This document shows positions 7,901-13,223 of a stretch of 14,207 nucleotides of DNA, piece by piece; the first letter of the stretch is position 1, and each line of letters opens with the position of its first letter. The position numbers were made by a program, and so were the translations under genes. Location of the stretch: the NCBI GenBank assembly GCA_002299425.1, contig DBNW01000063.1, forward strand, positions 1 through 14,207. The letters are read 5' to 3'. Source of the DNA: Methylococcaceae bacterium UBA662. GTDB taxonomy: Bacteria; Pseudomonadota; Gammaproteobacteria; Methylococcales; Methylomonadaceae. The notes under the pieces were generated by a model. It ran no database searches, was not told the origin of the DNA, and saw nothing but the letters and a program-made list of their open reading frames with translations.

Positions 7901-8425
7901 CAACAGCAAGCTGTCGCCGATGCCAGCACTCAGGAAGCCGAGTTGCTTAACGCCGAACAAGGCATGGTGCTGCGGCGTAAAGCCCAAAGCCGTTTAGCGG
8001 ACAAGCTTTTGGTACATACCAACCTGTTTTTGGAAAAGCTCAGTGGCCGTTATTACCTTCGGCAAAAACCAGACCATCAAGGGTTGGCGTTAGAAATTGA
8101 GGACGCTTGGCAAGGAGGCGTTCGACGTTTGCCGAAAACATTGTCGGGCGGGGAAACGTTCGTGGTCAGCTTGGCGCTGGCTTTAGGTTTATCGGAATTG
8201 GCCAATAACGGCAGAGCGGTGGATTCACTGTTTTTGGACGAGGGCTTTGGCAGCCTCGATGCCGAGACACTGTTTACCGTGATGGCAACGTTAGAAACCC
8301 TGAAAACCCACGGCAAAACCGTAGGCATTATTTCTCACGTCGAAGCCGTGCAAAAACACATTAAGGCGCAGTTGCAGGTGGTGAAAAAACCCAATGGCCT
8401 AGGGGAATTGCGGCGGCTGTCTTAG
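4985..8425 (+). CDS. sbcC: SbcCD nuclease ATPase subunit SbcC
   Basis: This 1146-residue SMC/Rad50-like protein is somewhat longer than E. coli SbcC (1048). The N-terminal ATPase half has a Walker A GPNGAGKTS (37-45) and Q-loop LLAQGDF (Q152). Long Gln- and Ala-rich coiled-coil arms flank the zinc hook GKPCPLCG (C573, C576) at almost exactly mid-protein. The C-terminal half has the ABC signature LSGGE (1053-1057), Walker B SLFLDEG (D1085, E1086) and a terminal SHVE histidine switch. SbcC pairs with the nuclease SbcD to cleave hairpin and palindromic DNA and protein-blocked ends. The N-terminus MKILALHFKNINSLEG fits the family start, though the ribosome-binding site is poor. No sbcD lies upstream, unlike the usual sbcDC operon, so the partner must be elsewhere. 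Confidence 0.95.
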   Translation: MKILALHFKNINSLEGESHIHFTQPPISDTGVFAITGPNGAGKTSILDAITLGLYGETFRFDRPADFVMTRHTAECFAQVQFLLGGYRYQSRWQVSRTDGDPQGTIQPPSMTLLRLDDGVLLADGQHQVGSRVAELTGMDFRNFTRSILLAQGDFAAFLNALDSERMAILEKIAGADIYHQYKQEIIQRNDQAQTDLRAIRQRLASIVLLPPEQLAAHQQDLADFTEQYQVFSTEQAGLLKQQAAAVAISQWQDHAADRAGQSQNIRAEQEVVEAQLQKIAATQTVLALQESMQALAAQQQSLANSQAEVTTLTAELNNLNKRLADHPASDHGLGLSLPEQQAAIAGLAEQLNAARSSQQAEMALKQSCLRQIAEKKTWASTVSAWLDERAADQTLLTDFPEIGRLKKLRTDWVDLTAKHKILAKQYRKATALINSNQAALAQAEKRRQEGERALADAQQALHHLLEGYTLEQLAELHAEQREREQDFQKLLNGARAYQQLANTGRTWFVMPGMLRKRPEPDLDLWHSALAEEVEQLRREENILLSLEQSSALAMQVKKLATERRHLVDGKPCPLCGAVQHPFSHTLPVFADTVKALADQKLKVRTLQMSIENLRRKIEASQKNQAKNQANALRCQQIQGEWVGLCNRLNAAAGLQIKDLPAMELLLATEKQQLREITALLVACRNKQAHISQWQSQLAENSQWQTQLNNRAEQLAAETSGQAEAYHALTAALANCEQETQELAAKITAQLLVLGEKLPEKGQEDALFDRLSQRRQDYHGYAYRKKSVSEELENLHQKQTECDQEIQRSQALIALYSEQLHGAQLTGLHLVVVEKQKLQHEKEHLLVQQQSQLQALQQDLQARLAADAFQSLSEVQALLDLHAMRPKLEAERARLQQLYANKQTEQAKMAAALDLQRQQHPDLPPLEELNRQLKSVKEKIDIARLESQRLQKILAEQAVLEIRHAEIDKQLQQQQAVADASTQEAELLNAEQGMVLRRKAQSRLADKLLVHTNLFLEKLSGRYYLRQKPDHQGLALEIEDAWQGGVRRLPKTLSGGETFVVSLALALGLSELANNGRAVDSLFLDEGFGSLDAETLFTVMATLETLKTHGKTVGIISHVEAVQKHIKAQLQVVKKPNGLGELRRLS

Positions 8426-8469
8426 CGGCGGCTATGTACGCGCTGCGTGGTTTTAATGTGTCCATTTAC

Positions 8470-8517
8470 GAACCAGGCTACCCGAAACGTCGGGTGTCAC
8501 CGGCTGGGTACTGGTTC
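8470..8517. repeat. Nested inverted repeat between convergent genes
   Basis: The outer arms are GAACCAG-gc-TACCC (8470-8483) and GGGTA-CTGGTTC (8506-8517): 12 paired bases with a 2-nt bulge. A competing inner hairpin ACCCGA / TCGGGT (8480-8485 / 8490-8495) with loop AACG overlaps one arm. It lies in the ~100-bp gap between the sbcC stop and the convergent sulfotransferase stop. No T-run follows on either strand, so it is not a standard intrinsic terminator, but it may act as a 3'-end structure for both transcripts. Confidence 0.5.
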
Positions 8518-8528
8518 CAATGGGGCGG

Positions 8529-9062
8529 TTAAGCTTTATTTTCATGCGGAAACGGGATGCTTACTGGGGTCTTACCCAGAAAAGGGCAAAGCTCCTGCCA
8601 ACCCTGTCCTTTGGCTAATTCCATGACTAAAAGGTCGTCATGCCTGCCGGCAAAATAGTCTAAAACATCCCGGTTGTGTTGTTCATAGCGTGCTACATAC
8701 GCCGCTTCGTTCCCGAGAGGGCAGCCCGCCCCATAAATCCATTGCCTCATAGGGGTTTGCTGGCCGCCAAAATACTTGACTTGACTTTCAATCCAAGACC
8801 CTGTTTCTCTTAAAGATAAAATAAACTTGCTGTTTGGGCATGTTTTGTCCAGGTAGTCAAATAACACCGGCCAAGGGTTATCTTGAAAGGCATCGAATTG
8901 ATCCAATAGGTTAAAAGCCAATTCATAGACATTTTTAGCAATATCAGGGTCTTGCGTGCCGTTAGGCCCTGTCACTTGGTAACCTAATTGCCTTAGCGCG
9001 GCCGCCAAGCTTTTTGTGCCTGTTTTATGAAAACCTATGCAGAACACTTTTTGTTTGCTCAT
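8529..9062 (-). CDS. Small sulfotransferase family protein
   Basis: This 177-residue protein has the signature of small bacterial PAPS-dependent sulfotransferases. IGFHKTGTKSL (9-19) is the 5'-phosphosulfate-binding P-loop; KFILSLRETGSWIESQ (79-94) carries the 3'-phosphate-binding Arg85 and Ser93. The C-terminal GWQELCPFLG and SIPFPHEN are typical of the Sulfotransfer_4-like group. It should transfer sulfate from PAPS to an acceptor, probably the glycan made by the neighbouring glycosyltransferases; the acceptor is unknown. No signal peptide or membrane helix is seen, so the protein is cytosolic. Its ATG overlaps the upstream fusion gene's TGA by 4 bp (ATGA), suggesting translational coupling and a shared function. 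At 177 residues it is short for the family, but both cofactor motifs are intact. Confidence 0.8.
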   Translation of the reverse strand: MSKQKVFCIGFHKTGTKSLAAALRQLGYQVTGPNGTQDPDIAKNVYELAFNLLDQFDAFQDNPWPVLFDYLDKTCPNSKFILSLRETGSWIESQVKYFGGQQTPMRQWIYGAGCPLGNEAAYVARYEQHNRDVLDYFAGRHDDLLVMELAKGQGWQELCPFLGKTPVSIPFPHENKA

Positions 9063-10912
9063 GGCTTATTGAGCCCTACTGCCTGCTCACTCACCAAGGT
9101 AAAGCCGAATTCGACTTCCAATCGCCATAATCCCATGGCAACCCATGCTTTTATTAATGGTTCCTCGGCTGGGATAGGCCCTGATGCTTCTAAGAGATAT
9201 TTGCCCAAAATCTTATCCATTTCCCCAATCAGCTCTATTAGATTTTTTTTATCTGACAAATCAATAGGATACCTATTAATAACGCGTAATAAATCGGAAG
9301 CGGCCGCGCTTAATTTGGGGTTCCGGCGCGGGATAGTTTCTACAGCAATTCCGGTTAAGCCTAACTGATGACACGCTTGCGCTACAACATTACCTTTGTA
9401 TTCAAATAACCGGATGTTTTGGCGCCCGAACAAGCTCTCAGTTTCATAAACGAAGCCAAGATAATCTAAATGCTTGACAAACCATTCATCGGATAGCATT
9501 TGACTGAGCGACCAATCCTGGCCATAGCATTTAACATTCGGCAACTTAGGGTTTTTAAGGTACTGGCGATAAAGGCTAGTGACAAAGGCAACAGGCTCCC
9601 TAAACCATACCCACAGTTCCATTGCAAATTGATCCGCTAATACGCTTAAAAATGACTTGGCTTCTTGGTTGTAATCAAACCAATGATTGTAAATGCCCTC
9701 AGTCGATAAAATGAGGGTGTGGATGTCTGTACCCTGTAACTGGGAGCGGATTTCAGCCAATTTTTCTATTAGCAGATCAGCGTTGTTGTGCATGAAAGCA
9801 TCAACCAACCATTGGTGCTTAGGTGCCCCCTCGCCACTAACGTTGTTTGGGTAAAGATAACCGTGTTGCCTTAAAACCTGCCGGTGTTCGGCTAAAAAAA
9901 ACTGCAATGAAGTCGAGGCGGTTTTCGGTGTGCCCGCATGTAGGATAAGCTTAAGGGGCTTGGCTTGAGAGCCACTGTTCCATGCGGACAATGCAGCACG
10001 CAGCTTTGCCGTGGTATCCGTCACTTCAACCGGCCTGACCAGGCTTTTTCTGTATGGCGCATAATACTCAAACCTAGCCTGATCTTGCATCGCCTGATTG
10101 GCTTTTTCTATCGCCGAAAGCAGGAAAGGATCATCCACATGCTGCGCTTTTAGATGCCCCAAGCCATTAATTTCCCTGTGGTAATGCAAAATTCTTATGG
10201 GCGCCTGCTGATCCAAAGATGATAAAGGGGAAGGAGAATGGATAGGGCAATTGTAATTGGCCGTAACTAGCCGATAAGGGGTTTTAGTTTCATGAATGGC
10301 CAACGCCATCGACACTTGATCGATATGTATGGCCTGCTGGGGGGAATCAAACAGCGATTGCCGTTGGTATAACCAGTCCGCCCACTTAAACCAGGCTGCA
10401 AAAACGCTATCAATGGCTTGATTCGGAATATAGTAAAAACCGCCATTAAAATTACCCGAGACAGTCTTGGCGTCATTTGCTTGCCAGTCGGCATGGATTA
10501 TCGGCGGTAAATCAAGCCCGGCCTGTGCAAAAATTCTTGTCAACACAGCCAGCGGCGGGTTTGGCGCATCCACTGTTTTTGCTGAAAAACAACGCGGGTC
10601 GGGCACCGCTAAGGGTTCGAGTACAAACATATCCGTGTCAAGCAGGAAAACGTTCGCCTCGGCGATGCCCCTAAAAGAATCCAACTGGATGATTTTATTG
10701 CAATACTTTCCATCTAGCACGGGTTCTATAATTTTGTGCGGGTAGCCGTTTGCCTGCAAAAAACCAATGAAACCGGTGTCGACACGGGTCGTGCAATGCA
10801 CCAAAACGTTTTCTTTTGGCTGTTTGGCAAATTTACTTAATGAAAAAAGCAACAATTCCGCCTGGTAATAATGTATTGCCAGACCATCAACTACAAATGA
10901 GACAAAATCCAT
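9059..10912 (-). CDS. Fusion of GT-A-type glycosyltransferase and sulfotransferase-like domain
   Basis: This 617-residue protein has two domains. Residues ~1-285 resemble a GT-A nucleotide-sugar transferase: FLLDTDMFV has a metal-binding DXD (D92-D94), NGGFYYIP (156-163) and DQVSMAL (198-204) are active-site-like, and HYHREINGLGH (243-253) contributes late histidines. This is like GT8-type enzymes, but I cannot name the family. After a linker, residues ~318-617 are sulfotransferase-like: P-loop HAGTPKTASTSL (325-336) and the 3'-phosphate-binding region WVWFREPVAFVTSLYRQY (434-451; R438, S446). The arrangement suggests glycosyl transfer and sulfation of the same glycan by one cytosolic protein. 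The gene follows the GT61-like gene by 30 bp and overlaps the small sulfotransferase gene by 4 bp. AAGG lies about 11 nt before the ATG. The reading frame runs through both domains without a break. Confidence 0.78.
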   Translation of the reverse strand: MDFVSFVVDGLAIHYYQAELLLFSLSKFAKQPKENVLVHCTTRVDTGFIGFLQANGYPHKIIEPVLDGKYCNKIIQLDSFRGIAEANVFLLDTDMFVLEPLAVPDPRCFSAKTVDAPNPPLAVLTRIFAQAGLDLPPIIHADWQANDAKTVSGNFNGGFYYIPNQAIDSVFAAWFKWADWLYQRQSLFDSPQQAIHIDQVSMALAIHETKTPYRLVTANYNCPIHSPSPLSSLDQQAPIRILHYHREINGLGHLKAQHVDDPFLLSAIEKANQAMQDQARFEYYAPYRKSLVRPVEVTDTTAKLRAALSAWNSGSQAKPLKLILHAGTPKTASTSLQFFLAEHRQVLRQHGYLYPNNVSGEGAPKHQWLVDAFMHNNADLLIEKLAEIRSQLQGTDIHTLILSTEGIYNHWFDYNQEAKSFLSVLADQFAMELWVWFREPVAFVTSLYRQYLKNPKLPNVKCYGQDWSLSQMLSDEWFVKHLDYLGFVYETESLFGRQNIRLFEYKGNVVAQACHQLGLTGIAVETIPRRNPKLSAAASDLLRVINRYPIDLSDKKNLIELIGEMDKILGKYLLEASGPIPAEEPLIKAWVAMGLWRLEVEFGFTLVSEQAVGLNKP

Positions 10913-10942
10913 AACGTTTAACGCCTTGTTTATAATATGAAT

Positions 10943-11965
10943 TTAACCACAAAAAACCGCCTCTGCCACCAGCCGATGCCCATAAAGTGTAGCCCATACC
11001 GATGGCCTGTTTTGCTGCACATTGGCGACCGCAGGATGCTGAAAAGCATGGTCTGCCGCATCGTTAAAGCTTTCGAAATAATTGTAATAGCGGGCATTGA
11101 ATCCTGTTGCATTGACGCACATAGAATAGTTTTCATTTTCTGGAGAAAATCGGAAAAAATGCAGCAACTGGCAACCGTTATTACGCGCAAGCAGAACGGT
11201 ATGGAAAGCCGAACCGGTAAAGCCTGCCAAATAGTGAGCATGCTCAAACAAATGAATTTGTTCGGCCACTGAATAGCGCTCGGGATGGCAAATAAAAAAC
11301 CCTTGTTTTTCTAAAGCTTGTTCAAGTTCAATTTCCCCGGTTATCCGCCCTTTTTGCCAAAACGCCCGACTTAGCCAAACTTTTTCAATGGCATGCGGCA
11401 GTTTTTTAGCCTCTTTTTGACCCACCTTTCCGCCCACTTTCAACAGCGCTTGGGCTTGCAGTGGGTGGCAAAACTCTCTACTGACAAACCCTGGTTCAGG
11501 CACAATCAGCTCTTCAAAGACAGTATCCTGGCCAATAAATTGAACTCTACCCACATCACCTGTTAGCGCCGCCAAAAGTTCTTGCTGCCAAGGCAATAAG
11601 TTATGAAAAGTGGCTTGCTCCGCATTGATTTTATGGAAATAAACATCGGCCGCGCAGCCGGCAATACGCCAAGCTCTGGATAATGTTTCCAATAAAAAAT
11701 GCCCGTAATGGTCAAACAGTATGCCGCCATAAAGCGCAGGGCCGGATACAACCAAGGCGTTGCTTCTGTCCACGTTGTAAGAGCTGTCATGCGCTTGAAT
11801 TTGCCGGGTCACATACCTGCGTAACAAACTGGGCAAAAAAGGACGGTTGGATTCATCATAAATGCCGCCCAAAAACTGCACGCTTGATGGGTACCAGGCC
11901 TTTTCCTTAAGGCCAATGAGCCGGATAGGGGTGACAAAACTGTTGGCTAGATTAGTCGATTCCAT
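10943..11965 (-). CDS. GT61 (DUF563)-like glycosyltransferase
   Basis: This 340-residue protein has the marks of the GT61/DUF563 family. FDHYGHFLLETLSR (84-97) is the family's N-terminal signature. Further on come VWLSRAFWQKGRI (196-208), FFICHPERYSVAEQIHLF (223-240) and LAGFTGSAFHTVLLAR (246-261). Bacterial members are annotated as capsular or exopolysaccharide glycosyltransferases. There is no membrane segment. It is the first gene of a three-gene minus-strand operon, followed by the glycosyltransferase-sulfotransferase fusion after 30 bp. The ATG at 11965 lacks a clear Shine-Dalgarno, so the exact start is less certain than the identity. It is probably a cytosolic enzyme adding a sugar to a surface or extracellular glycan; donor and acceptor cannot be deduced. 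Confidence 0.82.
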   Translation of the reverse strand: MESTNLANSFVTPIRLIGLKEKAWYPSSVQFLGGIYDESNRPFLPSLLRRYVTRQIQAHDSSYNVDRSNALVVSGPALYGGILFDHYGHFLLETLSRAWRIAGCAADVYFHKINAEQATFHNLLPWQQELLAALTGDVGRVQFIGQDTVFEELIVPEPGFVSREFCHPLQAQALLKVGGKVGQKEAKKLPHAIEKVWLSRAFWQKGRITGEIELEQALEKQGFFICHPERYSVAEQIHLFEHAHYLAGFTGSAFHTVLLARNNGCQLLHFFRFSPENENYSMCVNATGFNARYYNYFESFNDAADHAFQHPAVANVQQNRPSVWATLYGHRLVAEAVFCG

Positions 11966-12020
11966 ACGTTAGAGAACAGTCCAGTATTGTGTGGCATTGA
12001 AGTTGGGGCCTGCAAAAGGT

Positions 12021-12072
12021 AAGCCTCAGCCCGCTGATTCAGGCTTAGGCTTATCACGCCAACACGGTTGGC
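12021..12072. repeat. Two adjacent hairpins upstream of the glycan operon
   Basis: Hairpin 1 (12021-12052): AAGCCT and AGGCTT close an imperfect stem that continues with AGCC/GGCT after one mismatch. Hairpin 2 (12058-12072): GCCAAC / GTTGGC around the loop ACG is a perfect 6-bp stem. They lie about 55-110 nt upstream of the GT61-like start, downstream of the PEP-CTERM terminator. On the minus strand, hairpin 1 is followed after three bases by only four T, so termination would be weak. They may belong to the operon's 5' leader. The rest of 11966-12208 shows no convincing gene. Confidence 0.4.
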
Positions 12073-12142
12073 TGAAAAAGCGCTTGACAGCCAAAAAAGA
12101 CAGCCCGACGGCGTTTCTCATAAGCAAAGGAAGGCAGGAACG

Positions 12143-12177
12143 AAAAACGCCTGCCATTAATTCTAAACGGCAGGCGT
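12143..12177 (-). terminator. Intrinsic terminator of the PEP-CTERM gene
   Basis: ACGCCTGCC (12147-12155) and GGCAGGCGT (12169-12177) form a perfect 9-bp GC-rich stem with a 13-nt loop. On the minus strand it is followed by TTTTT (plus-strand A at 12143-12147, sharing one base with the stem). It begins 31 nt past the stop codon of the PEP-CTERM gene and separates that gene from the glycan operon. Confidence 0.75.
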
Positions 12178-12208
12178 AGGGGATGGGTTGGTGCTAGAGA
12201 AGTTAAAG

Positions 12209-12874
12209 TTAGGCTTCTTTTCGGCGTGTCAAAACGAACCCTATCATGCCCGCGCCAAACAAAACCAAAGGCACGGGTGCCGGGACACCGGTTGCCGTTG
12301 TAAACTCGGCCCTAAAGCCCGTTCTCGAATTACTCCCAGTGCTTGGATTTATATTGTTTACGACATTAAATGCCAGAGTGTTGGTGCTTTGGTTCAAAAG
12401 CATCGTAGGCAATGTGAAAAAGCTGTTAAACGCATTTAGGGCGGTGCCTGAATAAGTGGCGATACTGGTGCCATTCAACAAAATATTCGTGCCAAAATCA
12501 TCGGCAATCCATCGGCCTTGAATATCAATGCTGGCGAGTATGAAGCCTGTCAGGTCAAACGTAGTTTCATACGTGTATGAAGCAGGGGCTTGTTGGGTGT
12601 TGGTGGATGTGACAGATAACCATCTGGAATCGCTGCTGTTAGCCAACCAAGCGGCCGGAAAAAAACTAGGACTAACCCCGGTAACGACATAAGCATTCGG
12701 ACCGCCGGCATCCCAGGATACCGTGTAATTATCATCGATACCGTCATTATTGGCATCCACGCCGGTGTTGAACAAGCGGTCATTTAACAGTGACACCCCG
12801 GCGTAAGCGGAACCTGACAAGGCCGAAATAGCAACCGTAGCCCAAAGTAGGCTACTTATCATCATTCTTTTCAT
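12209..12874 (-). CDS. PEP-CTERM (exosortase-sorted) exported protein
   Basis: This 221-residue protein starts with a Sec signal peptide (KR, then a hydrophobic stretch, cleavage likely after SGSAYA, residue ~25). It ends with a PEP-CTERM-type sorting tail: VPAPVPL (197-203), a short hydrophobic helix LFGAGMIGFVL (205-215) and a basic RRK cluster (217-219). This is a VPxP variant rather than the classical VPEP. Exosortase/EpsH removes such tails as the protein is placed outside the cell, often in lineages that make exopolysaccharide. The mature part is rich in Thr, Ser and Asn, has no cysteine, and contains DANNDGIDDNY (40-50), a calcium-binding-loop-like motif. GGAGAG at 12881-12886 is well placed before the ATG. 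A sigma-54-like promoter lies upstream and an intrinsic terminator downstream, so the gene is probably monocistronic. Molecular function is unknown. Confidence 0.85.
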   Translation of the reverse strand: MKRMMISSLLWATVAISALSGSAYAGVSLLNDRLFNTGVDANNDGIDDNYTVSWDAGGPNAYVVTGVSPSFFPAAWLANSSDSRWLSVTSTNTQQAPASYTYETTFDLTGFILASIDIQGRWIADDFGTNILLNGTSIATYSGTALNAFNSFFTLPTMLLNQSTNTLAFNVVNNINPSTGSNSRTGFRAEFTTATGVPAPVPLVLFGAGMIGFVLTRRKEA

Positions 12875-12913
12875 TACATACTCTCCAAAATAGTTAAATT
12901 ACCCAAAAAATTA

Positions 12914-12929
12914 TGCAAATAACATGCCG
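12914..12929 (-). promoter_or_regulatory. Candidate sigma-54 (-24/-12) promoter of the PEP-CTERM gene
   Basis: On the minus strand CGGCAT-GTTAT-TTGCA matches the RpoN consensus TGGCAC-N5-TTGCW, with the essential GG (12928-12927) and GC (12916-12915) exactly 10 nt apart. Two mismatches fall outside the GG and GC. Transcription would begin near 12903, giving a ~29-nt leader that contains the GGAGAG ribosome-binding site. Some PEP-CTERM genes are known to be preceded by sigma-54-type promoters served by the PrsK/PrsR two-component pair, so this match is biologically sensible. Confidence 0.6.
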
Positions 12930-13033
12930 GTAAAAAAAATTACCTAGTATTCATAATGATAAATGGGCTTGGTTATTTCTAAGCCTAAAATAAACAACCA
13001 AACTGTAAAAAATACTGACAATTTAGGCGTTTC

Positions 13034-13141
13034 TTAAAACCCAAGACCAAAAACCCGCCCGGTGCTACGGCTATCGGGGACTCACAATCCTCACTGCGCT
13101 GACGCTCCGTTTCCAAGGGTTTTAGTTAATGTGAGTTTCCC
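13034..13141. repeat. Overlapping inverted repeats upstream of the PEP-CTERM gene
   Basis: The 349-bp gap 12875-13223 has no convincing gene. It contains two crossing inverted repeats: TAAAACCC (13035-13042) with GGGTTTTA (13117-13124), and GGGA-CTCACA (13077-13086) with TGTGAG-TTTCCC (13130-13141). A shorter CCCG/CGGG pair (13054-13057 / 13075-13078) lies inside, and a small GCG/CGC hairpin sits near 13097-13105. The nested, crossing layout resembles a REP/MITE-like element or a cluster of protein-binding sites. It lies about 105-230 bp upstream of the sigma-54-like promoter, where an enhancer-binding protein would be expected. Confidence 0.5.
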
Positions 13142-13163
13142 AAGTGCCAGTCAGTATAATAGG

Positions 13164-13216
13164 CCTAAATTTTAGGGAAAAATAGTACGAAACGGAACAG
13201 CCACGCACGCCGTGGC
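13164..13216 (-). terminator. Hairpins after acnB (possible transcript end)
   Basis: GCCACG / CGTGGC around the loop CACGC (13200-13216) begins 8 nt past the acnB stop on the minus strand. A second palindrome CCTAAA-T-TTTAGG (13164-13176) lies ~25 nt further on. Neither has a clean T-run on the minus-strand 3' side: the TTTTTT comes before the first stem, and the second is preceded by TATTTTT. They may be a Rho-dependent or processed 3' end rather than a textbook intrinsic terminator. Confidence 0.35.
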
Positions 13217-13223
13217 AAAAAAT

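Noticed and set aside
8434..8532. 32-codon plus-strand ORF after sbcC (begins MYALRGFNVSIYE)
   Set aside because: It vaguely resembles a Rossmann-type beta strand, but it has no Shine-Dalgarno, its bases are mostly taken up by the inverted repeat at 8470-8517, and it runs into the convergent gene's stop. Probably chance, at most a remnant.
11991..12179. 62-codon plus-strand ORF starting with GTG, Lys/Arg-rich
   Set aside because: No ribosome-binding site, antisense to the leader and terminator region, and it runs through the stem of the PEP-CTERM terminator; the composition is not convincing.
13136..13152. TGGCACTTGGG on the minus strand as a second sigma-54 site
   Set aside because: The -24 half looks good, but 10 nt after GG comes AC instead of GC, and it lies about 270 bp from the gene.
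13155..13160. TATAAT on the plus strand between acnB and the PEP-CTERM gene
   Set aside because: No plus-strand gene follows and there is no -35 at a suitable distance; most likely chance in AT-rich sequence.
12875..13223. Possible riboswitch (cyclic-di-GMP or cobalamin type) in the PEP-CTERM upstream region
   Set aside because: I looked for the conserved core sequences of both classes on the minus strand and found neither; the predicted sigma-54 start at about 12903 would also leave this region untranscribed.
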